Shown: positions 8,056-18,700, counted from the stretch's first letter. The stretch is 62,818 nucleotides of DNA from Cyanobacteria bacterium RM1_2_2 (GCA_012033495.1 JAAUQT010000007.1:1-62818); one strand, 5' to 3'. The notes: generated from the sequence alone by a model not told the origin. Translations and numbers: made by a program.

Positions 8056-9306
8056 ATGGCAAGCCCTATGACTTCTGTGCGCTTATTTCTGGCACGCTGT
8101 CCTTTTTTGATCCAGTTTGGGCAACAAAAGAGGCAACAAAAGAGGCAACGAAATGGTGTGATTAGGGTAGGATTGCTGCTGTTGGGCTTGCTGCTGCCAA
8201 TGGGCTGTCAACCCGTTGATTCAGCCGATTCTGATTCAGCCAATTCTGATGCAACAGCTACAGCAGAACATGCGATTCGACGGGCTGTGTTTGAATCTCA
8301 GTCGGCGCAAATTCCAACGGCTCAACTGCCTCCATCTCCTCTATCTCCTGCCATGACTGCCTCGATTGCCCAATTTGACTTTGCCTCTGATTTTTCGGAA
8401 GGGTTGGCTGCTGTCAAGCTCAGCGATCGGTATGCCTACATTAACCGCACGGGACAGGTTGTGATTACGGTTGAGGAAGGTTTAGACGGCGTTTCGGGTT
8501 TCTCGGAGCAGCGGGCGATTGTGCGAGTGTCTGATCTCTACGGTTACATTGACCAATCCGGGAAGATTGTGGTTGATCCGCAGTACGCCAGCGCAAATTC
8601 CTATTCGCAAGGATTGGCGGTGATTCGGACAGGGCGAGGCTATGGCTATCTCGATCGGGCGGGACAGCTTGCTACCGATCCGGAATTCACCCTCGCCGAC
8701 GACTTTTCGGAAGGGCTGGCTGCCGTGAAGCGAAATGACCAGTATGGCTACATTAACCTGATGGGCGATTGGGTGATTCGTCCTCAGTTTCAGGATGCCT
8801 GGCGTTTTGCCGAATCGCTGGCGGTTGTGAAGGTCGATTCGCAGTGGGGCTATCTCGATCGGGCAGGCAACGTGGCAATCAACCCACAATTCGACGGAGC
8901 TTTTAGCTTCTCAGAATCGCGGGCCCGAGTCCGGCAGGGCAGCCAGTGGGGATTTATCGATCCGCAGGGCAAGATGGCGATTGCGCCGCAGTTTGACTTT
9001 GCCTCGGATTTTGCTCAAGAACGGGCGGCTGTTCTTGTCGGCAGCAAATGGGGCTATGTTGATCCAGCCGGAAAGCTAACGATTGCGCCACAGTTCGACT
9101 ATGCCACTGATTTTTCGGAAGGGTTGGCAGCAGTGAAGGTGGGCAACCAAATGGGCTTTATTGACCGCACCGGCAGAATGCAGATCGAACCGCAGTTTGA
9201 GAACGTGGGGTCTTTTTCAGAAGGATGGGCGTGGGTGCAGAATGGTGAGCAGTGGCGCTATGTCGATTCAAACGGTAACTTTTTGGAACGGTCAGCCGTG
9301 CAGTGA
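8056..9306 (+). CDS. WG-repeat lipoprotein
   Basis: A 416-residue exported protein. A hydrophobic stretch ends in the lipobox LPMGC (Cys51), so it is probably lipid-anchored. The mature part is built from about nine WG repeats of about 33 residues, with recurring FSEGLAAVK, WGYLDRAG and I.PQF segments. WG repeats are beta-rich and found in many bacterial surface proteins without a fixed function. The region before the lipobox is oddly long because of a 12-base DNA repeat encoding QQKRQQKR. A GTG at 8158 would give a normal 17-residue lipoprotein signal peptide and may be the real start, though no well-spaced ribosome-binding site supports it. Confidence 0.85.
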   Translation: MASPMTSVRLFLARCPFLIQFGQQKRQQKRQRNGVIRVGLLLLGLLLPMGCQPVDSADSDSANSDATATAEHAIRRAVFESQSAQIPTAQLPPSPLSPAMTASIAQFDFASDFSEGLAAVKLSDRYAYINRTGQVVITVEEGLDGVSGFSEQRAIVRVSDLYGYIDQSGKIVVDPQYASANSYSQGLAVIRTGRGYGYLDRAGQLATDPEFTLADDFSEGLAAVKRNDQYGYINLMGDWVIRPQFQDAWRFAESLAVVKVDSQWGYLDRAGNVAINPQFDGAFSFSESRARVRQGSQWGFIDPQGKMAIAPQFDFASDFAQERAAVLVGSKWGYVDPAGKLTIAPQFDYATDFSEGLAAVKVGNQMGFIDRTGRMQIEPQFENVGSFSEGWAWVQNGEQWRYVDSNGNFLERSAVQ

Positions 9307-9308
9307 AG

Positions 9309-9929
9309 CTATAGGTTGCGGTTGGATCGGCGCCGCGTTCGCTGATGCTGAAACAACCAGACAGCAAAGCTAATTACTACAATGCCCAAGACAATTTTGG
9401 AGACCGGCCCTAAATATTGCTCGACAAGTTCGTAATTATCGCCAAGTACATAGCCAATATAGGTGAGCAGAAACGTCCAGCCGAGAGTGCCGAGGGTTGA
9501 GTAGATCAAAAACTGCGAGAACCGCATTTCGCTGAATCCGGCAGGGAGGGAAATTAGTGTCCGAATGCCGGGTACAAACCGCCCAAAGAAGACAGCTTTG
9601 TTGCCATGCCGATAAAACCAGCGCTGAGCTTTGTCGATCTCTTCCCCGGAAATGCCGAGCCACTTGCCGTAACGGTTTAACCAATTTTTGAGCCGATCTT
9701 CCCCTAAATAGCGCCCTAAGTAGAACCAGGGTAACGCTCCCAGCATTGTGCCGATCACGCCCGCAGTTAGGGCAGGCACAAACGTCATTTGACCTTGAGC
9801 AATCGTGAAGCCAGCCAACGGCATGATTAGCTCAGAGGGAATGGGTGGAAACAGGTTTTCCAGGAACATTAGAAGTCCAATTCCCCAATATCCTAGGGAA
9901 GTCATGATTTGTGTAACCCACTCTGCCAT
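9309..9929 (-). CDS. DedA family membrane protein
   Basis: A 206-residue inner-membrane protein of the DedA/VTT family, linked to lipid scrambling of undecaprenyl phosphate and to membrane homeostasis. Conserved features are the N-terminal ENLFPPIPSELIMPLAG segment, the GALPWFYLGRYLG region, and FFGRFVPGIRTLISLPAG with the essential F.R..P..R pattern. About four hydrophobic helices plus re-entrant segments are visible. It is tail-to-tail with the WG-repeat gene, with 2 bases between stops, and downstream of ahcY across a terminator-like stem. Confidence 0.92.
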   Translation of the reverse strand: MAEWVTQIMTSLGYWGIGLLMFLENLFPPIPSELIMPLAGFTIAQGQMTFVPALTAGVIGTMLGALPWFYLGRYLGEDRLKNWLNRYGKWLGISGEEIDKAQRWFYRHGNKAVFFGRFVPGIRTLISLPAGFSEMRFSQFLIYSTLGTLGWTFLLTYIGYVLGDNYELVEQYLGPVSKIVLGIVVISFAVWLFQHQRTRRRSNRNL

Positions 9930-9985
9930 GGGGAAATCGGCTCCTACTTAACTCGTCTTTACAATCTACGTCAATCTGGCACACA

Positions 9986-10015
9986 AAACAGGGAGCAAGC
10001 AAGTCACCTGCTCCC
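9986..10015 (-). terminator. probable terminator after ahcY
   Basis: Perfect 7-bp stem GGGAGCA (9991-9997) and TGCTCCC (10009-10015) with an 11-base loop. On the minus strand it is followed by TGTTTTGTG. It lies 22 bases after the ahcY stop. Confidence 0.6.
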
Positions 10016-10036
10016 CGCTACAAACTAACTTTAAAT

Positions 10037-11359
<1,323 letters not shown>

Positions 11360-11446
11360 CTACATAGAGTAACAGAAACCAGAAAAAGCCTCTTCCCCTC
11401 ATGTCAGGATTGATGCTCTAGATGAAATGAATGGCTCTAAGGGATG

Positions 11447-12721
11447 CTAAATTTTGCCGAGTTTCCAATCCAGCGTTGGCGTTTCAGTCGAGGCGAGTAG
11501 CTTTCCTCTCGAAATCACATAACGCACCGTTGCCCGCCGCCGAATCGCATCATACCGATCAGACGCATCAAGCACGATCAAATTGGCAGGTTTACCGACT
11601 TCAATGCCGTATTGCTCACTGAGGTTGAGTGTTTTTGCGCCGTGCCAGGTAATCATGTCATAGCAGGCGTCAATTTCGGCTCTGCCTGTCATTTGAGCGA
11701 CATGAACCAGCATAAAGGCGACATCCAGCATATTGCCTGTGCCCAGTGAATACCAGCAGTCTTGAACACAGTCGTGCCCTAAGCTGACATTTGTGCCTTG
11801 CTGCCACAGTTCTTTAACGCGAGTTAGCCCGCGCCGTTTGGGGTAGGTGTCGGTGCGTCCTTGCAAAGTAATGTTGATCAGCGGATTGGCGATGAAGTTC
11901 ATTTGAGTCCGGCGCAGAAAACCCAGCAGCTTGTAGGCGTAGGCATTATTGTAGGAGCCAAAAGCCGTCGTATGGCTGGCCGTGACTCGTGACCCCATGC
12001 CAGTCCGAATCGCGCAGGCGGCGACGACTTCCAGAAAGCGCGAGTTGTCATCATCAATTTCGTCACAGTGGATGTCAATCAGACGGTCATACTGTTGCGC
12101 TAGCTCAAAAATCCGGTGAATCGATTTGACGCCATCTTCGCGGGTTAGCTCATAGTGTGGAATGCCGCCTACCACATCGGCTCCCATTTGCAGCGCAGTT
12201 TCCATCAGCCGTTCGTTTTGCGGACTGCCGTAAATCCCATCTTGCGGAAACGCCACCACTTGCAGCGTCGTCCAGTCTTTCACGGCTTCCCGCACTTCTA
12301 GCAACGCTTGCAGCGCGACCAAATTTGCTTCACTCACGTCGGCATGACTGCGCACATACAAAACGCCCTGCATTGCCTGCTGTTTCAGCGTTTCGATCGC
12401 TCTAGTTTTAACATCCTCCAGCGACAAATCTTGCTTGCGTTCTCGCCAAATTTCGATGCCTTCAAACAAAGTGCCGCTTTCATTCCAGCGCGGTTGACCG
12501 ACAGTAAGCGCCGAATCGAGATGCACATGGGATTCGACAAACGGCGGGCTGATCAGCTTCCCGTTCAGGTCAAGCTCTAGCTGAGCCTCGGCTTCAAGGT
12601 GGGGTGCAATGGCGGCAATTCTTCCAGCGGCAATCGCAATATCAACTGTTTCGATCGTTCCAGTTGAGTGGAGTAAACGACCTTGACGTAGCAGCAGTTC
12701 GTAAGCAGGTGGCATAGGCAA
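11447..12721 (-). CDS. codA: cytosine deaminase-type amidohydrolase
   Basis: A 424-residue metal-dependent amidohydrolase that aligns along its length, from memory, with E. coli cytosine deaminase, which converts cytosine to uracil and ammonia in pyrimidine salvage. Metal and catalytic residues are visible: SHVHLDSA near residue 63, HCDEIDDDNSRF with the catalytic Glu, ASHTTAF, and GHDCVQD with the catalytic Asp. The segment NPLINITLQGRTDTYPKRRG is also characteristic. Related enzymes act on other cyclic amidines such as creatinine or isocytosine, so the substrate is inferred. It lies just upstream of ahcY. No permease gene (codB) is adjacent. Confidence 0.85.
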   Translation of the reverse strand: MPMPPAYELLLRQGRLLHSTGTIETVDIAIAAGRIAAIAPHLEAEAQLELDLNGKLISPPFVESHVHLDSALTVGQPRWNESGTLFEGIEIWRERKQDLSLEDVKTRAIETLKQQAMQGVLYVRSHADVSEANLVALQALLEVREAVKDWTTLQVVAFPQDGIYGSPQNERLMETALQMGADVVGGIPHYELTREDGVKSIHRIFELAQQYDRLIDIHCDEIDDDNSRFLEVVAACAIRTGMGSRVTASHTTAFGSYNNAYAYKLLGFLRRTQMNFIANPLINITLQGRTDTYPKRRGLTRVKELWQQGTNVSLGHDCVQDCWYSLGTGNMLDVAFMLVHVAQMTGRAEIDACYDMITWHGAKTLNLSEQYGIEVGKPANLIVLDASDRYDAIRRRATVRYVISRGKLLASTETPTLDWKLGKI

Positions 12722-12741
12722 AGTAGGGTGGCGGAGCTAAA

Positions 12742-13167
12742 TTATTTCAACCGCAGCAAGTCTTGCTTAATTTGCTCGGCTTGGGTCGTGTCTCCTTGCT
12801 GAAGGTAGAGTTCGCTGGCTTTCACCCAATCGGGAATCGCTTCTGTCACCCGTCGCAGATTCACCGTTGCTCGACCTCGGTTATGGTACGCTTCGGCAAA
12901 CTGAGCGTCTAACTGGATCGCCTGACTAAAGCAAGCCACCGCCTGCCGATATTGCCCTTCCCGATAGGCGGCACATCCTTGCTGGAAACACTCTGCCGCC
13001 TCTGGATTTAACGTTGGAATCGGTTGGGCTTCAACAGGCGCGACTGGCTCGGCAAACACAACGGCGACGCTTCCCTTCCCCCAATAGGCAGACACCATAG
13101 CGCTGAGGCCAATTCCAGCAATCAAACCAATTGCAATGAACCAAATCCAAAAGCTGAGAGATTCCAT
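12742..13167 (-). CDS. membrane-anchored TPR protein
   Basis: A 141-residue protein with one N-terminal membrane segment (about residues 5-27). A cytoplasmic or periplasmic tail follows, holding about two tetratricopeptide repeats, for example CFQQGCAAYREGQYRQAVACF and the YHNRGRA segment. TPR domains mediate protein contacts; the partner is unknown. The ATG at 13167 is 3 bases from the lapA stop at 13171, so the two are very likely co-transcribed and perhaps functionally linked at the membrane. Confidence 0.8.
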   Translation of the reverse strand: MESLSFWIWFIAIGLIAGIGLSAMVSAYWGKGSVAVVFAEPVAPVEAQPIPTLNPEAAECFQQGCAAYREGQYRQAVACFSQAIQLDAQFAEAYHNRGRATVNLRRVTEAIPDWVKASELYLQQGDTTQAEQIKQDLLRLK

Positions 13168-13170
13168 AGG

Positions 13171-13971
13171 TTATTTTTTAGGATCGAGATCATCAAGTCC
13201 CCAATCGTCATCATCCAGCGGATCGGGTTCTGGCGCGGCAGGTTGGGCGCCGGGGGCGAGGATGGGGGTGGAGTCTGAGCCGCAGGTTGAGTACCATAGG
13301 GAGGAACCAGTACTCGATATTCGGCATCATACACTCCGCTGTTGCGCCCAGTTGGATCATCCTGCCCTCGATAGCGGTCGGCATCGGGGGGGCGAGCAGG
13401 GGATTCCGGTCTTGGCTCGCTGCGTCGGGGAGGGGAGTCAGCGATTCGCTCATCGTCCCATCGAATGCGATGATCGTCGGCAGTATCACGGATGTTGGTT
13501 TTGGGGCTGAACTGAGTCGCTCGGCGCGGTGCGGGTTCTGGCTCTCCCCAATCGTCCCAGACTTCTCGATCGCTGCTGCCTGCTTCCCAATCATCATTGA
13601 TTGAACGGCGTTGCCCCTCACTGCGGCGCTCAGACGAAGCCGCTCTGAAGCCGACCGTATCCCCTCGCGTTCCGCTGGCTTCGGCTCCTCGTTTTGTACC
13701 CACTCCACCCCAAGGCGAGCGAGGCATTCCTGCCCCTGAGTCACTCAATCGTTGCGCCGCCCGACGCACCGCCCCAGCTTTAGAGAGGCATAAATCCGCT
13801 GAGTAACAATGTGGTCAAAGCTCCGGCAGCGAGCGCACCCAACACCCAAACCGCCAGCGGTAATGCCAGCGTTCTAGTACCGAGGACGACAAGCGCAATC
13901 GGGGTCAGGTTTTGGATCGCAAACGCAACTAATCCACCAACAATGAGGAGTAACAGCACAACTCTTACCAT
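13171..13971 (-). CDS. LapA (DUF1049) family protein with acidic tail, frameshifted
   Basis: The first frame (13971-13780) encodes two membrane helices with the LapA signature (QNLTPIALVVLGTRTLALPLAVWVLG). The second (about 13780-13260) encodes a hydrophilic tail with repeated DDW/WDDW motifs and the VYDAEYRVLVPPY segment. The third gives the acidic C terminus DDDDWGLDDLDPKK ending at TAA 13171. Cyanobacterial LapA proteins I know have exactly this order in one chain, so I annotate one gene. The breaks are in a CT repeat near 13783-13788 and in one of two C5 runs (13252-13256 or 13264-13268). The E. coli counterpart LapA works with LapB in lipopolysaccharide assembly; the role here is inferred. 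Confidence 0.7.
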
Positions 13972-14084
13972 CGGTCGTTCTCCTTTGAGGTAGGGGTGAG
14001 ATGTGAGAGAAGCGGCAGGGAGAACCAGAAACAGCGTCGCTTATTAGCTTTGAGAACAGCTTGCAGAACAGGTTTTAACAGCTT

Positions 14085-14738
14085 TTAGAGCGGTGGCGAG
14101 GAGGGATGATGTCCTTCCCAGCGGCTAAGCGGCACGCAGGTGATATCAAGCTGGTCTAGGGCGCGAGCAACGACAAAATCGACTAAGTCTTCAATCGTTT
14201 GCGGTTTATGATACCAAGCCGGAATGGCTGGAACAATTCGTGCGCCTGCTTCTGCCAGGGTAGTTAAATTGCGGAGGTGAATCAGACTAAACGGCGTTTC
14301 ACGGGGAACTATTACCAGTTTACGCCCTTCTTTCAACTGTACGTCTGCGGCCCGCTCTAGCAGATCAGAACTCAGCCCCGCCGCCAGTTTGCCAACGGTA
14401 CTCATACTGCACGGCATCACCACCATCCCCGCTGTCCGAAAAGAGCCGCTCGCAATATTTGCGCCCACATCACCCCACGGATGGCAGCGCAACTTTCCAG
14501 CGGTGGGCACTCCGGCTTGCTGTCGCCAAAACTGCTCCTGTTGGACTGCCTCCACCGGCATCCGAATTTTTTCCTCAGCCTGCCAAACCATATAGGTTGA
14601 CTTAGAAGCCACTAGCTCAATGCAGGAATCGGCTTCTAGCAAATGTTTGAGGGCACGCACCGCATAAATTAAGCCTGATGCGCCCGTCACACCCAGAATT
14701 AGCGGCAGAGTTGGTGAAATTGGCAAAGATTGAGACAC
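14085..14738 (-). CDS. ubiX: flavin prenyltransferase UbiX
   Basis: A 217-residue Rossmann-like flavoprotein that attaches a dimethylallyl group to FMN, giving the prenylated flavin cofactor for UbiD-type decarboxylases. Motifs visible: LGVTGASGLIYAVR (FMN binding), PCSMSTVGKLAAG, and VIVPRETPFSLIHLRNL, all typical. The frame opens at TTG 14783, but homology begins only at about LPLILGVTG, so I start at GTG 14738. The ribosome-binding site is weak in both cases. It follows the RNB exonuclease gene closely on the same strand. No ubiD gene is in the window. Confidence 0.92.
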   Translation of the reverse strand: MSQSLPISPTLPLILGVTGASGLIYAVRALKHLLEADSCIELVASKSTYMVWQAEEKIRMPVEAVQQEQFWRQQAGVPTAGKLRCHPWGDVGANIASGSFRTAGMVVMPCSMSTVGKLAAGLSSDLLERAADVQLKEGRKLVIVPRETPFSLIHLRNLTTLAEAGARIVPAIPAWYHKPQTIEDLVDFVVARALDQLDITCVPLSRWEGHHPSSPPL

Positions 14739-14786
14739 GTAAATCCATTTATTTACAATTCTTAACTCAATTCTAAACGCCAACCG

Positions 14787-17192
14787 CTAATCGTAGGATT
14801 CGATCTCCGACTGCTCGTTGATTTCTTCCTCTTCTATCATGACAACTTCTTCCGGCTCATCTTCGTCAGGGGCTTCGCTGCCGCCGCCTACTGCCACCAA
14901 GTCGATTTGCTGGCGGTAGTAATCTACGCTCTTCACCTGCACCTCAACTCGGTCGCCGAGCTTATACTGCTTGCGGTTTTTGCGCCCGACGAGCTTTTGT
15001 TGCCGCGAACGATACTCATACCAGTCATCTTTGAGTGAACTGACATGCACCAAACCTTCGACCAATAGCTCTTCGATTTCCACAAAGAAGCCATAGGACT
15101 GCACGCCCGTAATTAAGCCATGAAACACTTTGCCCGTATGCTGCTGCATAAACTCGGCTTTTTTCAAGCCTTCGAGGTCGGCTTCGGCTTCTTGCGCCAG
15201 CTTTTCTTTCTCAGTCAAATGCACCACTACAGCCGCAAACGCTTCTTCTAGCTCGCTTTGAATGTCGGTTGGTAAAACATTCCAGTTGATTTGCCCATGA
15301 CAAGAACTGTGCCGCAGATCGACTTTTTCCTTCGAGCGAGTAGACCGCCGATCGCGCCCATGTTCAAAAACGGCGTGCAAAACGCGATGCACCAATAAGT
15401 CAGGATAGCGACGAATCGGTGAGGTGAAATGGGTGTAGCCTTCGTCAAGCGCCAGCCCAAAATGTTGTCCTGGTGCGGTGCTATAAATCGCTGGCTTAAA
15501 GGTAGACAGCAGCAGATAGGTCAACACTTTCTCAGCTTTGGAGTTCGCAAACTGCTCGACAAGGTGCTGGTAATCACGAGGATGCACTGCGTCTTCTTGC
15601 TCTAGGTGGGCGTCGATTCCCATATTGCTGACTAGCTTCAGCAGTTCTTGCACATCGCTCGGATCAGGAGCGCGGTGCACCCGATACACCGCCGGAACCT
15701 GCAATGCCAGCAGATGCGAGGCGACAAGTTGATTGGCCAACAGCATCAGTTCTGTGACGATTGAGCGGGTAGGCAGCAGCGAAGAAACCACCATTGCGCC
15801 CAGCGAGCCTTCGTCATCGTATTGAAACTTGGTAGAGAGAAACTGGCTCAGTTCTGGGCTAGCTTCGTTCGGGAAGATTTTTTCTGGCAGGTTCAGATCA
15901 AACGCGCCTCGCTGCAACCGCTGCACCCGAATTGCCTGACTCAGCATAAAAAGCTGATCCAACATTTCAAACACGGGTTCAAAGTCCTGCAACTGCTCCA
16001 GCGATGGCAAAGGATAGCCAGGGGGCAAACTAGCGACCACGTCTGCTGGCTGATGGCGTTGCACAATCGCTTGTGCCTGCTGGTAATCGAGCCGATGATC
16101 CACCTGAATCACGGTTGGTTGAATCTCAAACTCGACAACTTGCCCACCCGAAGTCAACGTCAGCAGCACTGAAACCGCCAGCCGATCTTGCCCTGCAACC
16201 AGCAAGCAACACTGATGCACCCGTTCGGGCAACATCCGCAGCACGTTCTCGCCCAAATAGATCGATGTGCCACGTCTACGAGCTTCAATATCTAACGCTG
16301 ATCCCGGTTCAATATAGGACGACACATCAGCAATGTGGATGCCTAATCGCCAGTGGTCTGCGCCGAGGGGTTCTAGCGTCAAAGCATCATCAATAGCAGG
16401 GCCGGTCGGATTGGGCGGGCCGTCGATGGTGAGGGTGGGCAAGTGGCGCAGATCGAGCCGTTTTTTGAGGTCAGCTTTGCGCAATTTCGTGGGCAGGGCT
16501 TTGGCTTCTTCCAAAACGCTTTCGGAAAACTTGCGGGGCAGATCGTGTTTACAGCAAACAATGTCATATTCTGAGGCGGCTTGGGCATCGCTTCCCAAAA
16601 TTTGGGCTACCCGACCCAACGGTGGATGAGACCCTAGCGGATAACGGACAATTTCGACATGGGCAAGCTGATCGACCGCCTCGGTTAAGTCTGTGCCGTT
16701 CGATTTTAGCTCCACTTCAAACAGCAGCCGATCGTCGAGCGGGGTAGCCCGATAGCTGGTTTCAACTTGTTTCACGCGAGCCAACACCGACGAATTCGCC
16801 CGATCTAAAATCAGCCGAACTTCACCTTCCGGGCTGCGCCGCCGCGTTCCTTCTTTGGTGACTCTGACCAACACTCGATCGCCATTCCAAGCCGTGTTCA
16901 AATGGCTCTCACGGATGTAAATGTCTTCCGACCCTTCTACATCCTGAATGGCAAAGCAAAACCCTTTGCTCGAACAGCGCAACTTCCCTTCCACCACATC
17001 TTCTTCAGGGACTCGCCGATATTTGCCGCGATCTCGCACCAGAACGCCCACTTTCTCCAACGCATCTAGGACAATTTGCAACAGGCGTTGGCTAGCCTCA
17101 TCCTTACAGTTGAGTTTTTTCTCCAGAGCCTTCGGAGCAACTAACTTATCATCTGTGAAATTTGCCAGTAGTTCTGCAATCGAAAATTCCAT
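14787..17192 (-). CDS. RNase II/R family 3'-5' exoribonuclease
   Basis: An 801-residue RNA exonuclease. Order: an N-terminal winged-helix and cold-shock-like region (to about 210), the RNB catalytic domain (about 240-600, with HIADVSSYIEPGSALD, YLGENVLRMLP and HFTSPIRRYPDLLVHR), and a C-terminal S1 domain (about 700-780, KVFHGLITGVQSYGFFVEIEE). A short acidic tail follows. The acidic metal-binding signature is unusual: IDGPPNPTGPAIDDAL keeps the first Asp and the final DD, but the spacing is longer and the third Asp seems replaced. It belongs to the VacB/Zam-like cyanobacterial group. I start at ATG 17192 (MEFSIAELL); the frame is open six codons further. ubiX follows 48 bases downstream. Confidence 0.88.
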   Translation of the reverse strand: MEFSIAELLANFTDDKLVAPKALEKKLNCKDEASQRLLQIVLDALEKVGVLVRDRGKYRRVPEEDVVEGKLRCSSKGFCFAIQDVEGSEDIYIRESHLNTAWNGDRVLVRVTKEGTRRRSPEGEVRLILDRANSSVLARVKQVETSYRATPLDDRLLFEVELKSNGTDLTEAVDQLAHVEIVRYPLGSHPPLGRVAQILGSDAQAASEYDIVCCKHDLPRKFSESVLEEAKALPTKLRKADLKKRLDLRHLPTLTIDGPPNPTGPAIDDALTLEPLGADHWRLGIHIADVSSYIEPGSALDIEARRRGTSIYLGENVLRMLPERVHQCCLLVAGQDRLAVSVLLTLTSGGQVVEFEIQPTVIQVDHRLDYQQAQAIVQRHQPADVVASLPPGYPLPSLEQLQDFEPVFEMLDQLFMLSQAIRVQRLQRGAFDLNLPEKIFPNEASPELSQFLSTKFQYDDEGSLGAMVVSSLLPTRSIVTELMLLANQLVASHLLALQVPAVYRVHRAPDPSDVQELLKLVSNMGIDAHLEQEDAVHPRDYQHLVEQFANSKAEKVLTYLLLSTFKPAIYSTAPGQHFGLALDEGYTHFTSPIRRYPDLLVHRVLHAVFEHGRDRRSTRSKEKVDLRHSSCHGQINWNVLPTDIQSELEEAFAAVVVHLTEKEKLAQEAEADLEGLKKAEFMQQHTGKVFHGLITGVQSYGFFVEIEELLVEGLVHVSSLKDDWYEYRSRQQKLVGRKNRKQYKLGDRVEVQVKSVDYYRQQIDLVAVGGGSEAPDEDEPEEVVMIEEEEINEQSEIESYD

Positions 17193-18001
17193 GTAGCGAT
17201 TGATCCTCAAAACTGATTAAGCTCGATCCGACTTGGCTCGTTGAGCACGGAGCCTGAATAACGTGATCTTGATCCTTGAAGAAGGGACTAGGCACTAGAT
17301 GCTCGACTTCGCCGCAGTTGTCGTAACAGCCGTTTGCAATGGCTCAACTGTAAGCGTTAAACAGAGCGTTAAGCAGTCACCAGCACCCCAAGAGCAGCCG
17401 TCTGCTCCAAGCGTTTTGCCGGCCGAAACCAGCCCGTGGATTCAGTCTGTTGTCCTCCGGTAGGTTGCTTTGCTCGACACAACTGAGTTACACAGAGCCG
17501 TCAGCCAGCCGAACTCGTCAACCGAGATGTCCTAACCCAACTGCTGTTCTGGGAACGTTAACAGACTTACATCTGTTTCCGCAGTCCGCACTGCAAAGCA
17601 GGCTTACCGTTAAAGATCCCCCTCCAGAAAATCTCCTTCTTGGTCTGTAGTCTTCTGGTGATGAGATGGTGTCAAGCGAGCAAACGATAACCGAACGAGA
17701 TCAGTACACCGTAAAAATCCAGACAGCCAAGAAACAGAAGCAACGAACACCGAATCGAGTGAACGATGTCTGAAGCGAGTGCCAAAATTTCGTCTATTTT
17801 CGCACTTTAATCATTCTATTAACACTTTTTACGTAAAACACGTACATCTTAGAAATTTTTCTATGGAATTCATTGCAAAGCGAAAGGAAGGCAGAAGATG
17901 GAGGGCAGAAGATCAAAGGAGAGGGCAAATTTAGCAAAAGATTGATTTGATGAGGTCGTAGGCTGATGACAAAACCTGCCCTTTCCCTTTTCCCCCTTTA
18001 A
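17193..18001. other. long intergenic region upstream of the RNB gene, possibly a structured leader
   Basis: About 800 bases without a gene. The part from about 17290 to 17650 is more GC-rich than its neighbours. On the minus strand (sense for the RNB gene) it contains several short stems, such as CAGATGTAAGTCTG and GCAGTGCGGACTGC. It matches no RNA I can recognise: no RNase P, tmRNA or SRP signature. The rest, about 17650-18001, is AT-rich and featureless. Confidence 0.4.
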
Positions 18002-18700
18002 CTACCGTTGCCCCGTCACAATGTAAGCAACGCGCTTACCAATGTTGGTGGCATGATCTGCCATGCGTTCGAGGTGGCGAATCGTGAGTACAAGCAAAAC
18101 AATCGGTTCGATGTTACCTTGAACGTTGGTTTGTCGAGCTAGCAAGTTGTAGAGCGTTTCATAATCTGAATCAACCGCATCATCTTTAAACTTGATATCC
18201 AGCCCCGATTCAGCATCCAAATCTGAAAGCGCCACCAGACCCATCGCCAACATTGCTCGACAGCGATCGATCATGATTTGCACCCGATCCATACAAGAAT
18301 GTACTGGATAAGGAAATAGCTTCACCGCAATCTCGCCAATGTCTTCGGCGTAGTCACCAATTCGCTCCAAATCTCGAATCAGTTGCATCAGAGCGCTGAG
18401 CATTCGCAGATCTTGCGTCACAGGAGCTTGCAGCGCCATCAAATTAACACACTCGATTTCAATTTGCCGATACAGTTGATCGATTTGCTTCTCTTGCAGC
18501 GAAATTTGATGAGAAGCTTCTAGATCGCGCTCTAACAAAGCCTTGCGTGCCAACCAACAAGAATGCTCTACTAAAGCACCCATTCTCAGAACATCACGCT
18601 GTACACGTCTGAGTTGTCGCTCAAACTGAATGCGAGTCGGTTTGGTATCTTCCAACGAAGTGATCTCCCTGCCAATCAATAGTTCTGATGGAGCATTCAA
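18002..18700 (-). CDS. phoU: phosphate signalling complex protein PhoU
   Basis: A 232-residue all-helical cytoplasmic protein. PhoU links the PstSCAB phosphate transporter to the SphS/PhoR histidine kinase and represses the Pho regulon when phosphate is plentiful. Two PhoU repeats are visible. The metal-binding E/D.xxxD segments occur as LIRDLERIGDYAEDIGEIA (first repeat) and IRHLERMADHATNIGKRVA (second repeat). The start is TTG 18700; no upstream ATG is available in frame, so the start is uncertain. No pst genes are adjacent. Confidence 0.92.
   Translation of the reverse strand: MNAPSELLIGREITSLEDTKPTRIQFERQLRRVQRDVLRMGALVEHSCWLARKALLERDLEASHQISLQEKQIDQLYRQIEIECVNLMALQAPVTQDLRMLSALMQLIRDLERIGDYAEDIGEIAVKLFPYPVHSCMDRVQIMIDRCRAMLAMGLVALSDLDAESGLDIKFKDDAVDSDYETLYNLLARQTNVQGNIEPIVLLVLTIRHLERMADHATNIGKRVAYIVTGQR

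Noticed and set aside
13122..13769. Apparent 215-residue minus-strand protein overlapping the TPR gene
   Set aside because: Its last third is in the wrong frame. The real acidic C terminus ends at 13171, and the first part belongs to the LapA-type gene.
17450..17650. 66-codon plus-strand frame upstream of the RNB gene
   Set aside because: No ribosome-binding site, atypical composition and no recognisable family.
17290..17650. Known structural RNA (RNase P, tmRNA, SRP or 6S RNA)
   Set aside because: None of the conserved sequence blocks of these RNAs is present on either strand.
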